A stretch of DNA of 11,109 nucleotides from CAYUVV01 sp964461325 (GTDB lineage Bacteria; Patescibacteriota; Minisyncoccia; Phycocordibacterales; JACOZG01): the NCBI GenBank assembly GCA_964461325.1, contig CAYWTW010000023.1:1-11109 (forward strand), given 5' to 3'. How positions within the stretch are numbered: position 1 is the first letter of the stretch; each line of letters opens with the position of its first letter. This document shows positions 1-5,990 of the stretch, in pieces. The notes beneath the pieces were generated by a model. It had not been told where the DNA came from. It did no database searches and was given only the letters and a program-made list of their open reading frames with translations. The position numbers were made by a program, and so were the translations under genes.

Positions 1-199
1 CCGCTCTCGTCGCCTCCGTCTCCCCCTTGCCAACAATCAGAGCGGCGATTTGGTCGGACAAGTCCTCATCCACAGCAACACGTCGCAGGTCTTCGTCCGA
101 ACCTCCTCGACGCAGGACGGCATCAGCCATGGCCTTAAAAATCTCGATGGCCATCCCAAAACCAGACAAAAACTCGCTCTTCTTTCGCTTTCGCGCCAT
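1..199 (-). CDS. hypothetical protein, N-terminal part (runs off the left edge)
   Basis: An open frame begins at the ATG at 199-197 and continues without a stop to the window edge, giving the first 66 residues of a protein (MARKRKKSEF... to ...GETEATRA). The start is well supported: AAAGGA lies 8 bases upstream, and a TTGACA-type promoter and a leader precede it. The N-terminus is very basic (RKRKK). It is followed by a predicted amphipathic or hydrophobic helix (FLSGFGMAIEIFKAMADAVL) and then an acidic-polar helical part with RRGGSDEDLRRV. No known domain is recognisable. The pattern resembles a family of uncharacterised proteins I associate with Parcubacteria genomes, but that is an impression from memory, not a search result. 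The function is unknown and most of the protein is probably outside the window. Confidence 0.75.
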   Translation of the reverse strand, partial: MARKRKKSEFLSGFGMAIEIFKAMADAVLRRGGSDEDLRRVAVDEDLSDQIAALIVGKGETEATRA

Positions 200-282
200 C
201 AGACATTTCCTTTCAGTTATGGCCTACCCTCCGTTCTCGCGACACGCGGAACCCGGGGCCTGCCTAACAAAGACCTACTTCT

Positions 283-310
283 GGCATAACAAATTGGTAG
301 ATTCTGTCAA
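283..310 (-). promoter_or_regulatory. promoter of the left-edge hypothetical gene
   Basis: On the minus strand a perfect TTGACA (310-305) is followed after 16 bp by TATGCC (288-283), which is preceded by TGT as in an extended -10. The -35 is ideal and the -10 is weak (3 of 6). It sits just beyond the polA stop codon. The predicted start near 276 leaves a leader of about 77 nt, which contains a hairpin at 233-252 (GTTC-CGCG, loop TGT, CGCG-A-GAAC, one bulge) before the Shine-Dalgarno sequence. I see nothing else in the 200-336 gap. Confidence 0.5.
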
Positions 311-336
311 TAGCACGCAAAAGGAATTAGCAGGAT

Positions 337-2703
337 TTAGATTGGCTTCAAATCCGCCCAGGTGGGGCCAGCAGAAACGTTGGCAGTGAAAGGCAGGCCG
401 AGCGGGGCGGCCGCGTGTTCCATCGTCTGGCGAATAATCGGCGCGGCGCGCTCCACTCCACCCTCGGCCACTTCGTAAATCAATTCGTCGTGGATTTGCA
501 AAATTAGGTGCGTCTGACCGGCCAACTGGTTAGCCCCCAATTCTCGTTCAATTTCGCGCATCGCGATTTTGACGATGTCGGCGGCCGTGCCTTGAAGTGG
601 CGCGTTCATCGCCATCCGTTCGGCGGCGGCGCGCATCATCGGCAGACGCGAGCGCAAACCGGAAAAATAACGGCGGCGGCCAAACCAGGTTTCGGTGTAA
701 CCGCGCTCGGCCGCCTCACGCTTGACCCGTTCGAAATAATCGCGAATTTTAGGGAATTTGGCAAAGTAACCGTCGTAAAATTTTTTGGCCTCTCCGAGTG
801 TGGCGCCCAAACTCTCGCGCAGGGCCCGCACCCCCATGCCATAAATAATGCCGAAGTTGATGACCTTGGCCCGCCGACGCATTTCTTTGGTCACGTCGCT
901 CACCGCCACGCCAAACACTTCGGCCGCCACGGCCGCGTGCACGTCCTGCCCGCTTGTAAAAATTTTCCGCAACTGCTCGTCACCCGACAGAACGGCCAAA
1001 ACCCGCATCTCAATCTGGGAATAATCAAAAGCCAACCACTGGTGCCCGGGCGCCGCGACGAAAGCCCGCCGTACGGCCAAACCGCGCGTCCCGCTCGCGG
1101 GAATGTTCTGCAAATTGGGGTCGCGAGACGACATCCGGCCGGTCGTCGTCCCGGCCTGGTCGAGGTAAGTATGCAAGCGCCCATCGGGGCCGACTAAGGC
1201 GGGCAGGGCGTCGACATAAGTGGAAAGTAGTTTTTGCACCTCGCGGTAATCAAGAATCGACTCGATAGCCGGATGCTCCCCCGCCAAGCGTCGCAACTCC
1301 CGCTCGCGCGTGGAGCGGGCGCCGCCAGCCGTTTTGCGCGGCGCGGGCAAGCCGAGCCGGTCGAACAAAACTTCTCCCAACTGCTTCGGCGAATTTAAAT
1401 TAAACTCAACACCGCACAATTGGTAAACGGATTGCTCCAGCCTTTTAAGCTCCGCGTGGTAGGTAGTAGAAAGTTTTTTCAAATAATCGACGTCGAGAAC
1501 GATGCCGCGCGCGCGCGCCGCTTCCACCAAGGGGATGAGCGGCAACTCGATCTCGCGATACACTCGCGTTAAGCCCGCCTCGTCAATCTGGGTCTCTAGG
1601 CGCGCGAGCAAGGACGACCAATCCGGCGCGCCAACTTCACGCCACACCTCTTCCGGACGGGCATCTGTCCGGTCAGAATCGAGCAACCACCAGGCGAGAC
1701 GAGCCTTGGCCCACACGGCTCGCTCCGCGGGTGAAAGAGCAAAGACGACGTTATCGTCGTTTGGTCCTCCATCAATCGGCAAGGATAAAACGGCTTCAAA
1801 GCGTGGCCAGAGGGTGCGGAATTCCATCCGTTCAAAATAATTTTTGGCCGCCTGACGGTCGAGTCGAGCCAGCCACGCGCCAGCCGCCGAATCAAGTTCG
1901 ACTGGCGCGTCCCGACGGATCGTGGCCAAAGTTTTAGAAAATAACGCCTCTTCTTCATGCTCGAGCAATAATTTTTGCACGCGGTCGGAAAATTTTTTCT
2001 CGCGGAAATCTTCTGGTTTTTTGCGCAAACGCCGGTAAATATCTTCCACGCCGCCAAAAGCCACAATCAGGTTGGTAGCCGTTTTGGCGCCAATCCCCGG
2101 CACGCCCACAATGTTGTCGGACGGGTCACCCGCCAAACCCTTGTAATCCACCAGTCGCTCCGGCGCGAAGCCGAAACGCTCGCGCACACCGGTTTCGTCG
2201 TAAATAATCGTGTCATTCAAACCGCGTTTTAGGGTGTACACCACGACTTTTTTGCCGGTAACCAATTGCAAGGTGTCGTGATCGCCCGAAGCGATGACCA
2301 CTCGCCAATCGGCACGGCCCCGCGCCTGCTCGGCCAGCGTCCCGATCAGGTCATCGGCCTCGAAACCCGCCGCTTCGTAGGCGGTAATTCCAACGGCGGC
2401 AAAAAAGTCGCGCGAGGCCTTAAGTTGGGAGATCAGGGCCTCGTCAGTTGGCCGGCGACCGGCCTTGTATTCCTCGTAAACCGCCCTGCGAAAGGTCGGC
2501 GCCGGCAAATCGTAACAAGCGAGGATTTGGTCGGGCTTAAGGTCGCGAATAATTTTGATGAGCATCGAAGCCAAACCATAAAGCCCGCCCGTGGGCTCGC
2601 CCGTCTTGGTCGTGAGCGCCGGCAGAGCGTGATAGGCCCGATGAATGATAGCGTGGACATCGAGCAAGACTAGAGTTTTTTCGCGCGGTTGGCTCTCTCC
2701 CAT
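337..2703 (-). CDS. polA: DNA polymerase I, 5'-3' exonuclease plus polymerase, no proofreading domain
   Basis: Encodes 788 residues. It fills gaps and removes RNA primers during lagging-strand synthesis and repair. Residues 1-290 form the 5'-3' exonuclease/FEN domain, with metal-ligand motifs EADDLI (115-120) and SGDHD (139-143) and the helix-hairpin-helix GVPGIGAKTA (200-209). The C-terminal half is the family A polymerase: TTTGRMSSRDPNLQNIP (519-535), motif A DYSQIE (560-565), motif B with RAKVINFGIIYG (611-622) and motif C HDE (738-740). All catalytic residues appear intact. Between the two lie only about 100 residues with no recognisable DxE exonuclease motif, so 3'-5' proofreading is missing, as in Taq and commonly in this group; E. 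coli Pol I has 928 residues. The frame extends 26 codons further upstream, but that part is translated from the upstream terminator hairpin. The ATG at 2703, directly behind an extended -10, is therefore the likely start. Confidence 0.95.
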   Translation of the reverse strand: MGESQPREKTLVLLDVHAIIHRAYHALPALTTKTGEPTGGLYGLASMLIKIIRDLKPDQILACYDLPAPTFRRAVYEEYKAGRRPTDEALISQLKASRDFFAAVGITAYEAAGFEADDLIGTLAEQARGRADWRVVIASGDHDTLQLVTGKKVVVYTLKRGLNDTIIYDETGVRERFGFAPERLVDYKGLAGDPSDNIVGVPGIGAKTATNLIVAFGGVEDIYRRLRKKPEDFREKKFSDRVQKLLLEHEEEALFSKTLATIRRDAPVELDSAAGAWLARLDRQAAKNYFERMEFRTLWPRFEAVLSLPIDGGPNDDNVVFALSPAERAVWAKARLAWWLLDSDRTDARPEEVWREVGAPDWSSLLARLETQIDEAGLTRVYREIELPLIPLVEAARARGIVLDVDYLKKLSTTYHAELKRLEQSVYQLCGVEFNLNSPKQLGEVLFDRLGLPAPRKTAGGARSTRERELRRLAGEHPAIESILDYREVQKLLSTYVDALPALVGPDGRLHTYLDQAGTTTGRMSSRDPNLQNIPASGTRGLAVRRAFVAAPGHQWLAFDYSQIEMRVLAVLSGDEQLRKIFTSGQDVHAAVAAEVFGVAVSDVTKEMRRRAKVINFGIIYGMGVRALRESLGATLGEAKKFYDGYFAKFPKIRDYFERVKREAAERGYTETWFGRRRYFSGLRSRLPMMRAAAERMAMNAPLQGTAADIVKIAMREIERELGANQLAGQTHLILQIHDELIYEVAEGGVERAAPIIRQTMEHAAAPLGLPFTANVSAGPTWADLKPI

Positions 2704-2710
2704 TAATCCG

Positions 2711-2720
2711 ATATTAGCAC
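2711..2720 (-). promoter_or_regulatory. extended -10 promoter of polA, probably leaderless
   Basis: The minus strand reads TGTGC-TAATAT (-10 at 2716-2711), followed by 7 bases and the ATG at 2703. There is no Shine-Dalgarno sequence. A start site 7-8 bases past the -10 would coincide with the ATG, so the transcript is likely leaderless. No good -35 is visible; that position falls in the T-tract of the upstream terminator. Confidence 0.55.
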
Positions 2721-2729
2721 AGGCGGGAT

Positions 2730-2764
2730 AAAGAAAAAGCCCCGTCACTCGCGAGTGACGGGGC
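2730..2764 (-). terminator. intrinsic terminator after the low-complexity membrane protein gene
   Basis: A perfect 26-base palindrome (2739-2764, GCCCCGTCACTCG and its complement) is followed on the minus strand by TTTTTCTTT. It lies 30 bases after the stop of the 2795-3475 gene. The plus strand has no T-run after the hairpin, so it acts in the minus direction only. It separates that gene from polA, whose promoter begins about 10 bases later. Confidence 0.9.
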
Positions 2765-2794
2765 TGAATCAACTTCCTCAAAAAAACGGGTGGA

Positions 2795-3475
2795 CTACAA
2801 CGCCATGAAAACCGCCGTCACCATCAGCGCAACAGAAATCGCACTGACGACATGACAAACTTTCTTGTTTTCGGCGGCGGCGAAGAAGGCGGCGGCGAAG
2901 AAGGCGGCGACGGCGACGGCGAAGGCGGCGACGGCGGCGAAGGCGACAGCAGCGGCGGCGAAGGCGGCGACGGCGGCGAAGGCGGCGGCGAAGACGGCAT
3001 CTTCGTTCTTTGGCTTGACCGCAATAATCAGGTTGCCGACCAACAACAACACTACAGAAATCGCCGCCAACAATCCGGCAGGATTTAAGGTCTCCTTCTT
3101 TGCCACGATTCGTTCCGAATCGGTTGGCGGCCGGATAACGAGCTGTTTGCCGTCTTTAGCCAACACCAGCGCTGGTAACTCGGTTACCTCCATGGTCAAC
3201 CAACCGCTTAACCGAGACGACTCAATCACCTTCTCCACCGGCACAACCCCCTCTCTCGTCTCTTCGGTCAGTAGTTGTTTGACCGCCCAAGGATATTTCG
3301 TCGCCTCGGCGGTAGCCACTAAATCGGTGTGGGTGTAGGTCACTTCCGGCGACCGTTCGCGCTCGAACATCACCGAGCCATCACTGCCCAGTAACACCGA
3401 GTGATTCTCATCACCGGTCTGACACTGCGCCGGCACCAAACTCAACCAACCGATGGTAATTAAACACACGTTCAT
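2795..3475 (-). CDS. membrane protein with a long Ala/Val/Phe-only segment, function unknown
   Basis: Encodes 226 residues. The start is secure: TAGGAG lies 7 bases before the ATG at 3475, and a near-consensus promoter is further upstream. Residues 1-18 are hydrophobic and end in VPAQCQ, so they may be a signal or anchor. Residues 20-130 are a polar, probably extracytoplasmic part. A membrane helix follows at about 134-153 (LLAAISVVLLLVGNLIIAV). Residues 160-201 contain only Ala, Val and Phe. After ENKK, a last hydrophobic helix runs to the C-terminus (206-226). No known domain is recognised in the polar part. The gene is monocistronic, with its own promoter, ribosome binding site and terminator. 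The opposite strand also shows open frames here (Gly/Glu- or Ala/Lys-rich), but they lack start signals and arise from the biased codons. I have an impression that similar A/F-rich membrane proteins recur in Patescibacteria; this was not verified. Confidence 0.8.
   Translation of the reverse strand: MNVCLITIGWLSLVPAQCQTGDENHSVLLGSDGSVMFERERSPEVTYTHTDLVATAEATKYPWAVKQLLTEETREGVVPVEKVIESSRLSGWLTMEVTELPALVLAKDGKQLVIRPPTDSERIVAKKETLNPAGLLAAISVVLLLVGNLIIAVKPKNEDAVFAAAFAAVAAFAAAAVAFAAVAAFAVAVAAFFAAAFFAAAENKKVCHVVSAISVALMVTAVFMAL
2873..2998 (-). repeat. low-complexity triplet repeat encoding an Ala/Val/Phe tract
   Basis: For 126 bases the coding strand consists almost only of GCC, GTC and TTC codons (two GCT), encoding 42 residues limited to Ala, Val and Phe. 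On the plus strand it reads as irregular GGC/GAA/GAC triplets, with blocks such as GGCGGCGAA recurring. Nearly every third position is C. Such a tract is prone to replication slippage, and gains or losses would stay in frame. Confidence 0.85.
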
Positions 3476-3527
3476 CTATGTTCTCCTATGTCAGGGACCT
3501 ATTACTTCCGTTTCAAACTCTGTTTTT

Positions 3528-3556
3528 TATATAGCAAAAAAGCGGCTAGATGTCAA
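3528..3556 (-). promoter_or_regulatory. sigma70-type promoter of the low-complexity membrane protein gene
   Basis: On the minus strand a perfect TTGACA (3556-3551) is followed, after exactly 17 bp, by TATATA (3533-3528). The predicted start is near 3521, with a leader of about 45 nt before the ATG at 3475. The -35 box lies inside the last codons of tsaE (Leu-Asp-Ile), so the two genes abut without a spacer. Confidence 0.75.
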
Positions 3557-3995
3557 GCTCTCTTGTGGTTTCATCAATGAACCGGAAAGTGAGGTGGCGA
3601 GCGGCGACAGGCAAAGCTCCGGCCACGCGCTCGGGCCACTCGAGGAAAATAAGGTTAGCGGGGTCAGCTAAAATTTTCCGCCAACCAAGTTTCTCGAGCT
3701 CGGCGGCCGACTCCAAACGGTAAGCGTCAAAATGAATTAGTTTTTTCCAACGCCGGTCCGGCGGCAAATCATAAGTTTTCATAATCACAAAGGTCGGACT
3801 ATTTACAGTCTCGGCCAGACTCAAATTCTTCGCGACCGCTCGCACAAAAGTAGTTTTGCCGGCGCCGAGATCGCCGTGGAGCGCAACGAACGTCGCGCCC
3901 AACGGTTGGATGGGCAAATCGACGATTAAATTCCGCAACCAATCATCGGCTAAAATCTCGAGTTCGGCCAAATTTCGAGCAATTTTTTTCATCAT
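3546..3995 (-). CDS. tsaE: tRNA threonylcarbamoyladenosine (t6A) biosynthesis ATPase TsaE
   Basis: Encodes 149 residues, a normal length for the family. TsaE is the P-loop ATPase that works with TsaB and TsaD to attach threonylcarbamoyl to A37 of ANN-decoding tRNAs in the cytoplasm. Visible motifs are Walker A GDLGAGKTT (41-49), VNSPTFV (64-70, switch I region), HFDAYRL (88-94) and LEWPERV (118-124, Walker B region). The frame is open 12 codons further upstream, but the ATG pair at 3995/3992 gives the expected N-terminus. An AGGA lies 6 or 9 bases before these codons and overlaps a possible -10 (TAGGAT), so the exact choice between the two is uncertain. tsaB and tsaD are not in the window. 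The gene diverges from pilB. Confidence 0.92.
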   Translation of the reverse strand: MMKKIARNLAELEILADDWLRNLIVDLPIQPLGATFVALHGDLGAGKTTFVRAVAKNLSLAETVNSPTFVIMKTYDLPPDRRWKKLIHFDAYRLESAAELEKLGWRKILADPANLIFLEWPERVAGALPVAARHLTFRFIDETTRELDI

Positions 3996-4000
3996 CCCGC

Positions 4001-4009
4001 ATCCTAGCA
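4001..4009 (-). promoter_or_regulatory. possible extended -10 of tsaE
   Basis: The minus strand reads TGC-TAGGAT (-10 at 4006-4001), 5 bases before the first ATG and 8 before the second. The -35 is poor: TGGATA at 18 bp spacing is the nearest candidate. The same bases supply the AGGA that could serve as a Shine-Dalgarno sequence, so either a leaderless or a short-leader reading is possible. Confidence 0.35.
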
Positions 4010-4060
4010 GACCCAGACCGAGTTTATCCACTGCTCGGCCGTTTATTTTTTAATCGGGTG

Positions 4061-4070
4061 TGCTAGTAAT
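4061..4070 (+). promoter_or_regulatory. possible extended -10 of pilB
   Basis: TGTGCTAGTAAT precedes the pilB ATG (4081) by 10 bases. The TGTGCTA core is the same as that before polA. The -35 region (TTTATT) is weak. There is no Shine-Dalgarno sequence at proper spacing, since AAGG is only 1 base from the ATG. A start 6-7 bases beyond the -10 would leave a leader of only a few bases. Confidence 0.4.
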
Positions 4071-4080
4071 GAGCTAAGGT

Positions 4081-5784
4081 ATGCGTGAGTTCCTCGAGGA
4101 TAAACAAGAAAGACGGTTGGCCGAGCTTCACCGTGAAGAAGCGGAGGCCTTGGCCCAAGTCCTGGCCCAGCGCCACGCCCTCCCCTATCTCGACCTTTCG
4201 CGCGTCGCCATCAACGCCGACGCTCTGGCGTTGGTGCCCGAAGCCGAGGCCCGGTCAGCCCGATTAGCTATCTTCCACGCCGTGGGGAAAAAGCTTGACC
4301 TTGCTTTGACCAATCCGGACGCGCCGGCCGCTCAAGCCTTGATTGAAGATCTGCGCGGCAAAAATTTTAAACCCGAACTTTATCTGGTCTCTCTCGCTTC
4401 GCTCGAGCGAGCTTGGGAGCGTTACGCCGACGCCAGCCAAACCAACATCACCACGGCCGGCGTTATTGAAATCGACCACCGCAAAATCGGCGAACTGGCC
4501 ACCAAACTGCAAAACCGCGCCAGCGTGGAAGCCGCGGTCGAAGCCGAAGGGGCTCATGCCGCCGAAAGCGGGATCTCCGACTTGCTCGAGATTATTCTCG
4601 CCGGCGCGATCGCGTTGGGCGCCTCCGACCTGCATCTCGAACCGGAGGAAGAGAGTATTCGACTGCGTTACCGCCTGGACGGCGTGCTCAACAACATCGC
4701 CACATTGCGGTCAAAAATTTATTCGCCGATTTTATCGCGTTTAAAAATTGTTTCCGGCCTCAAGTTAAACGTCCGCAAAGCGGCGCAAGACGGACGCTTC
4801 AGTCTCAAAACTCAAGCCGGAGATTATGATATCCGCGCTTCTATCTTACCCGGCGCTTTCGGCGAGTCAGTGGTTTTGCGCCTGCTCAACCCCGACACCC
4901 TGGCCGTTTCGTTTACCGATCTCGGCATCGAATCAAATTTGCTGGCCAAACTGGAAAAAGAAATTAAGAAACCTAACGGCTTAATCCTGCTCACCGGGCC
5001 AACCGGCGCCGGCAAAACCACCACCCTATACGCCATTCTTCGAGAAATCAACGCGCCCGGCAACAAAATTATTACCATTGAAGACCCGATTGAGTATCAT
5101 CTGGAAGGGATTAACCAAACTCAAGTTGACCAAAAAAAAGGCTACACCTTTCTCTCCGGCCTGCGGAGCGCTCTGCGCCAAGATCCAGACATTATCATGG
5201 TGGGAGAAATCCGCGATGGTGAAACGGCGACGATTGCCATTAACTCGGCTTTGACCGGCCATCTGGTTTTATCCACTCTGCACACCAATAACGCCTGGGG
5301 CACAATCCCCCGCTTAATCGACTTAGGCATTAATCCCAAAGTTTTAGAGTCGGCCTTAAACGTGGCGGTTGCCCAGCGTCTCGTCCGACGGCTATGCCCC
5401 GACTGCCGCGTGGAAAAAACTCTATCCGCGGCGGAACAAGATTTTTTTGGCCAGATTCTAGCGGCGATCGCCGCCAAACGTCCGGACCTCGCCCGCCCAA
5501 CACCCAAAGTTATCTGGCAGGCCGCTGAAGAAAACCCCCCGGGGGGTAAAAACACCTGCGATCACTGCCACGGCACCGGCTACCGTGGGCGGGTTGGCCT
5601 GTTTGAAGCAATGCTGATGGATGAGTCGGTAGCTCGCCAATTAACCGCCAATCCGAGCGCCAGAGAATTGCGTTCCGCGAGTTTAGCGCAAGGCATTCTT
5701 GAGATGATGGAGGACGGCGTTATTAAGGTTCTCGACGGCGTGACCACCATGGCGGAATTGGAGCGGGTCGTTGGTGATCTTTAA
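4081..5784 (+). CDS. pilB: type IV pilus assembly / type II secretion ATPase (PilB/GspE family)
   Basis: Encodes 567 residues, a full-length secretion ATPase that powers pilus extension or pseudopilus assembly at the cytoplasmic face of the membrane. The N-terminus (about 1-125) is an MshEN/T2SSE_N-like domain with YLDLSRVAINADALALVPE and a typical LxLALTNP strand. The core follows: SDLHLEPEE (182-190), Walker A GPTGAGKT (306-313), Asp box EDPIEY (334-339), Walker B region DPDIIMVGEIRD (368-379) and His box STLHTN (398-403). The tetracysteine zinc site is complete, at CPDC (439/442) and CDHC (493/496). The 50 residues between the two cysteine pairs are a longer insert than a minimal GspE. No pilin, pilC or pilT lies nearby. 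PilB is the better name because Patescibacteria encode type IV pili, but the sequence alone cannot exclude a GspE role. Confidence 0.93.
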   Translation: MREFLEDKQERRLAELHREEAEALAQVLAQRHALPYLDLSRVAINADALALVPEAEARSARLAIFHAVGKKLDLALTNPDAPAAQALIEDLRGKNFKPELYLVSLASLERAWERYADASQTNITTAGVIEIDHRKIGELATKLQNRASVEAAVEAEGAHAAESGISDLLEIILAGAIALGASDLHLEPEEESIRLRYRLDGVLNNIATLRSKIYSPILSRLKIVSGLKLNVRKAAQDGRFSLKTQAGDYDIRASILPGAFGESVVLRLLNPDTLAVSFTDLGIESNLLAKLEKEIKKPNGLILLTGPTGAGKTTTLYAILREINAPGNKIITIEDPIEYHLEGINQTQVDQKKGYTFLSGLRSALRQDPDIIMVGEIRDGETATIAINSALTGHLVLSTLHTNNAWGTIPRLIDLGINPKVLESALNVAVAQRLVRRLCPDCRVEKTLSAAEQDFFGQILAAIAAKRPDLARPTPKVIWQAAEENPPGGKNTCDHCHGTGYRGRVGLFEAMLMDESVARQLTANPSARELRSASLAQGILEMMEDGVIKVLDGVTTMAELERVVGDL

Positions 5785-5956
5785 CAAATCGAGAGTATAA
5801 ACCTCTAAGCAACCCTATCGGCATTGAATGCCAAAAGTTAGGTCAATCTTAAAGGATAGAACCAGTAATCCTCCGCAAGGGACGAAACCAGATCGTCCTT
5901 GAAGATTGACCCGTTAAGCTGGAAAAGCCTAATTGCTTAGAGGTTTATACCCTCGA
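5783..5956 (-). ncRNA. structured small RNA, 6S-like architecture, unassigned family
   Basis: A 168-base structure fills the pilB-ruvB gap. Its 24-base arms (5956-5933 and 5812-5789) pair along their whole length on the minus strand, including one G-U wobble; on the plus strand this position is an A-C mismatch. Going inward there is an asymmetric bubble with a 21-nt 5' side and a 3' side carrying a GGCAU-UCA-AUGCC hairpin (5832-5820). A perfect 10-bp stem follows (5911-5902 with 5850-5841). At the apex are two hairpins: 5901-5876 (9 bp, one bulge, loop UCUGGUU) and 5872-5853 (5 bp, extendable by G-U pairs, loop UACUGGUUCU). UUUGUU follows the closing stem and overlaps the pilB stop codon. A strong minus-strand promoter starts transcription almost exactly at the first arm. 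Length, long closing stem and central bubble with a 3'-side hairpin recall 6S RNA, the RNA polymerase-binding regulator. The double-hairpin apex is not typical. A miniature inverted-repeat element is an alternative, but no target duplication is visible. Confidence 0.75.
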
Positions 5957-5961
5957 CACCG

Positions 5962-5990
5962 ATGTTAGCATAAAACAATTTTAATGTCAA
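5962..5990 (-). promoter_or_regulatory. strong promoter of the structured small RNA
   Basis: On the minus strand a perfect TTGACA (5990-5985) is followed after 17 bp by TAACAT (5967-5962), with TGC directly before it as an extended -10. The predicted start at 5955-5954 coincides with the first base pairs of the RNA's closing stem. The -35 box overlaps the ruvB start codon (5984-5986) on the other strand. Confidence 0.75.
5963..5971 (+). promoter_or_regulatory. possible extended -10 of ruvB
   Basis: TGT-TAGCAT lies 12 bases before the ruvB ATG, or CATAAA lies 9 bases before it. The -35 region falls in the inverted-repeat arm and has no good match. The site occupies the same bases as the -10 of the minus-strand small-RNA promoter, so polymerase could probably use only one at a time. 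No Shine-Dalgarno sequence precedes ruvB. The assignment is weak; ruvB might instead be read from a more distant promoter. Confidence 0.3.

Noticed and set aside
508..1197. Long plus-strand frame opposite polA
   Set aside because: The polA frame has every catalytic motif over this interval. The plus-strand translation shows no domain and no start signals; it is a shadow of G+C-biased codons.
2865..3338. Plus-strand frame encoding an Ala/Lys-rich, histone-H1-like protein
   Set aside because: It is the mirror of the triplet tract on the minus strand. It has no ribosome binding site or promoter, while the minus-strand gene has promoter, Shine-Dalgarno site and terminator.
5789..5956. Miniature inverted-repeat transposable element
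   Set aside because: The 24-base terminal inverted repeats would fit, but no target-site duplication is visible. A promoter placed precisely at one end, internal stems and the strand-specific G-U pairs favour a functional RNA. Not fully excluded.
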